Shown here: positions 5,457-7,188 of the stretch, piece after piece
Layout of the letters: every line of letters begins with the position of its first letter
Numbering within the stretch: position 1 is the first letter of the stretch
Made by a program: the position numbers and the translations under genes
The notes under the pieces: generated by a model
Told to the model about the DNA's origin: nothing
Database searches by the model: none
What the model saw: only the letters and a program-made list of their open reading frames with translations
Origin: JABDPF01 sp037384065
GTDB taxonomy: Bacteria; Pseudomonadota; Gammaproteobacteria; Xanthomonadales; SZUA-36
DNA: 7,188 nt
Assembly (NCBI GenBank): GCA_037384065.1
Contig: JARROJ010000093.1
Coordinates: forward strand, 1-7,188
Direction of reading: 5' to 3'

Positions 5457-5464
5457 GTAGCGCC

Positions 5465-7188
5465 ATGTCGTTATTCAACGAGCTCAGGCGTCGCAGCGTG
5501 TTCCGCGTGGGTTTTGCCTACGCGGTGGCAGCCTGGGTGCTGCTGCAGGTGTTCGACGTGATCGGCGAGATCCTCGAACTGCCGGCCTGGGGCGGCAAGC
5601 TGATCCTGGCGATGCTGGTGGTGGGGTTCTTCATTGCGCTGATCGTCGCCTGGGCCTACGAGCTGACGCCGGAAGGGGTCCGGCGCGATTCCGAGATCGA
5701 TCACAGCCAGCCGGCGAACACGCAGGCCGGCCGCAAGCTGAACGGGCTGATCATGGCGCTGCTGGTGGTGGCCGTGGCCTACCTGCTGTTCGACAAGTTC
5801 TGGCTGCAGCCGCGGTTGCAGCCGGAGACGGCGGCTGCGCCGCCAACCCGGGAGGCCGCCCTGCCGGCGGGTGATGCGCGGGACGAGCCCGTGCGGCAGG
5901 AAGCCGTGCCCGTCGACCCGCGTTCGGTCGCCGTTCTGCCCTTCGACAACCGCAGTCCGCTGTCCGAGGACGAGTTCTTCATCGACGGCATCCACGACGA
6001 CCTGCTGACCCGGCTGGCGCGTATCGGCTCGCTCAAGGTGATTTCCCGCACGTCCGTCAGCCGCTACGAGAACACGCAGAAATCCATACCGGAGATCGCG
6101 CGCGAACTCGGCGTCGCGACGGTGATGGAGGGCGCCGTGCAGCGCGCCGGTGATGCGGTGCGCGTCAACGTGCAGCTGATCGATGCCCGGACCGACCAGC
6201 ACCTGTGGGCGGAGAGCTACGACCGCTCACTGACCACCGAAAACCTGTTCGCCATCCAGAGTGAAATCTCCGATGCCATCGCCCGGGCGCTGCGCACGGA
6301 GTTGACCGCGGACGAGCAGCGGCGAATCAACGAGCGGCCGACGGAAAACCTGGCGGCCTACAGCGCCTATCTGCGCGGTCTGCGGGGCCTGGCGCGCCGC
6401 GAGGTCGGAACCATGCGCGAGGCGCTGGCGGAATTCCAACGGGCCGTTGAACTGGATCCGGACTTTGCGCTGGCCTGGGCAGGGCTCGCGAATACCGCCA
6501 ATGTGCTGCCGAGCTGGGGCGGCCTGTCGCGCGAGGAGGGGTTCGCGATCGCCGAGCCGGCGGCTCGCCGGGCGATGGAACTGGCGCCCGACCTCGGTGA
6601 GTCGCACCTTGCGCTGGCGGGCGTGCTGCGCGGGGCGGAGGCGACCGAGCAATACCGCCTGGCGATCGAACTGCTGCCCAACCACGCGCCTGCCTATCAG
6701 TGGTACGCCAACCACCTTCAGGACCGGCCGAAGGACTACGCCGAGGCCATGGCCCTGCTGCGAAAGGCCGTTGAACTCGATCCCCTGTCGCCGATCTTTC
6801 GGCACCAGGTCGCGCGCCAGTTGCTGATGATGGGCCGGTTCGCCGAAGCCGAGCGGGAAATCAGGGACCTGGTCGAAACCGACCCCGGTTTTTTTCCGGC
6901 CGTGTCGTTCATGGGCTGGGCGGTGTCCGCCCAGGGTCGGTTCGCCGAAGCGGTCGCCTGGGATCGTAAAGCCGGACGATTGGACCCGGCGAGCCCGTTT
7001 CCCCGGGGCAGCCAGGCCATCAATCTGATCACGATGCAGGATCGTGCGCGTCTCGTCACGTTGCGCGATGAGCTCGCCGTGGCGGACGATCCGGCTGCCG
7101 CGCCGCTGTTGGCGCTCGTCGAGTCCGGCATCGCGATCCTCGACGGGCGCGTCGATGCCGCGATCGAAAACATCCGGGGACAGCCGTC
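5465..7188 (+). CDS. Membrane-anchored TolB-like/TPR protein, 3' end missing
   Basis: The frame is open from the ATG at 5465 to the window end: 574 full codons and no stop. The N terminus (FNELRRRSVFRVGFAYAVAA, then WVLLQV) starts a common proteobacterial membrane module. Helices are predicted at about 14-33 and 44-66, ending in WAYELTPEGVRRD, with a third at 93-110. A Pro/Ala-rich linker (115-150) leads to a TolB-N/FlgO-like alpha/beta domain at about 152-275. That domain contains SVAVLPFDNRS, FFIDGIHDDLLTRLAR, VISRTSVSRY, ELGVATVMEGAVQR and VQLIDARTDQHLWAESYDR. From about 315 onward TPR-type helical repeats follow, for example ALAEFQRAVELDPDFALAWAG, AMALLRKAVELDPLSP and RFAEAEREIRDLVETDPG. 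Such modules also occur in adenylate cyclases and CadC-like regulators, but here no cyclase, kinase or DNA-binding domain precedes the membrane part. It probably scaffolds or senses at the inner membrane; partners are unknown. Confidence 0.9.
   Translation, partial: MSLFNELRRRSVFRVGFAYAVAAWVLLQVFDVIGEILELPAWGGKLILAMLVVGFFIALIVAWAYELTPEGVRRDSEIDHSQPANTQAGRKLNGLIMALLVVAVAYLLFDKFWLQPRLQPETAAAPPTREAALPAGDARDEPVRQEAVPVDPRSVAVLPFDNRSPLSEDEFFIDGIHDDLLTRLARIGSLKVISRTSVSRYENTQKSIPEIARELGVATVMEGAVQRAGDAVRVNVQLIDARTDQHLWAESYDRSLTTENLFAIQSEISDAIARALRTELTADEQRRINERPTENLAAYSAYLRGLRGLARREVGTMREALAEFQRAVELDPDFALAWAGLANTANVLPSWGGLSREEGFAIAEPAARRAMELAPDLGESHLALAGVLRGAEATEQYRLAIELLPNHAPAYQWYANHLQDRPKDYAEAMALLRKAVELDPLSPIFRHQVARQLLMMGRFAEAEREIRDLVETDPGFFPAVSFMGWAVSAQGRFAEAVAWDRKAGRLDPASPFPRGSQAINLITMQDRARLVTLRDELAVADDPAAAPLLALVESGIAILDGRVDAAIENIRGQP

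Noticed and set aside
6736..7173. Reverse-strand frame of 145 codons near the window end
   Set aside because: It is antisense to the TPR repeats of the 5465 gene, rich in Ser/Arg/Ala, with no ribosome binding site or domain.

Overview
The window is uniformly GC-rich, with tightly packed genes and a strong preference for G or C at third codon positions. Gene content fits a free-living proteobacterium, most likely a high-GC gammaproteobacterium: a YqjF-type DoxX protein, a YqjG-type glutathionyl-hydroquinone reductase, a Rap1a/Tai-family periplasmic protein, and a membrane-anchored TolB-like/TPR protein. The genus cannot be read from the sequence alone. I see no tRNA, rRNA, CRISPR array, transposase or phage gene.

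Layout. (1) At 2-526 (+) is the 3' part of a SOUL haem-binding-family gene whose start lies outside the window. (2) At 571-780 (+) is a decayed N-terminal relic of a major-facilitator transporter. It is cut off where the convergent yqjG gene begins. (3) At 794-3027 (-) is a compact three-gene operon, transcribed yqjF (DoxX) > pirin > yqjG, with gaps of 1 and 19 bases. (4) A 104-base, comparatively AT-rich divergent promoter region (3028-3131) separates it from a LysR-type regulator at 3132-4034 (+). That region holds a LysR-style T-N11-A inverted repeat. (5) At 4103-5407 (+) is a run of three small genes: a Rap1a/Tai-family periplasmic protein, an unrecognised exported protein, and a DCC-family (DUF393) thiol-disulfide oxidoreductase-like protein. 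(6) From 5465 to the window end (+) is the first 574 codons of a membrane-anchored TolB-like/TPR protein, open at the 3' end.

How the genes may work together. The best-supported unit is the LysR/yqjF-pirin-yqjG block. E. coli keeps the same families (yqjF, yqjG, LysR gene yhaJ, pirin gene yhaK) close together, and its yqjF promoter responds to quinol-like breakdown products of nitrotoluenes through YhaJ. The block here therefore reads as an inducible response to reactive quinones or hydroquinones: YqjG reduces glutathionyl-hydroquinones, pirin acts on cyclic phenolics or as a redox-sensitive iron protein, and the DoxX protein works in the membrane. The regulator here is not an obvious YhaJ orthologue, so the shared architecture may be convergent. 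The downstream genes are mostly of unknown function. None of the window is clearly an unprecedented system. The points most worth a second look are the operator, the transporter relic and the exported hypothetical protein.
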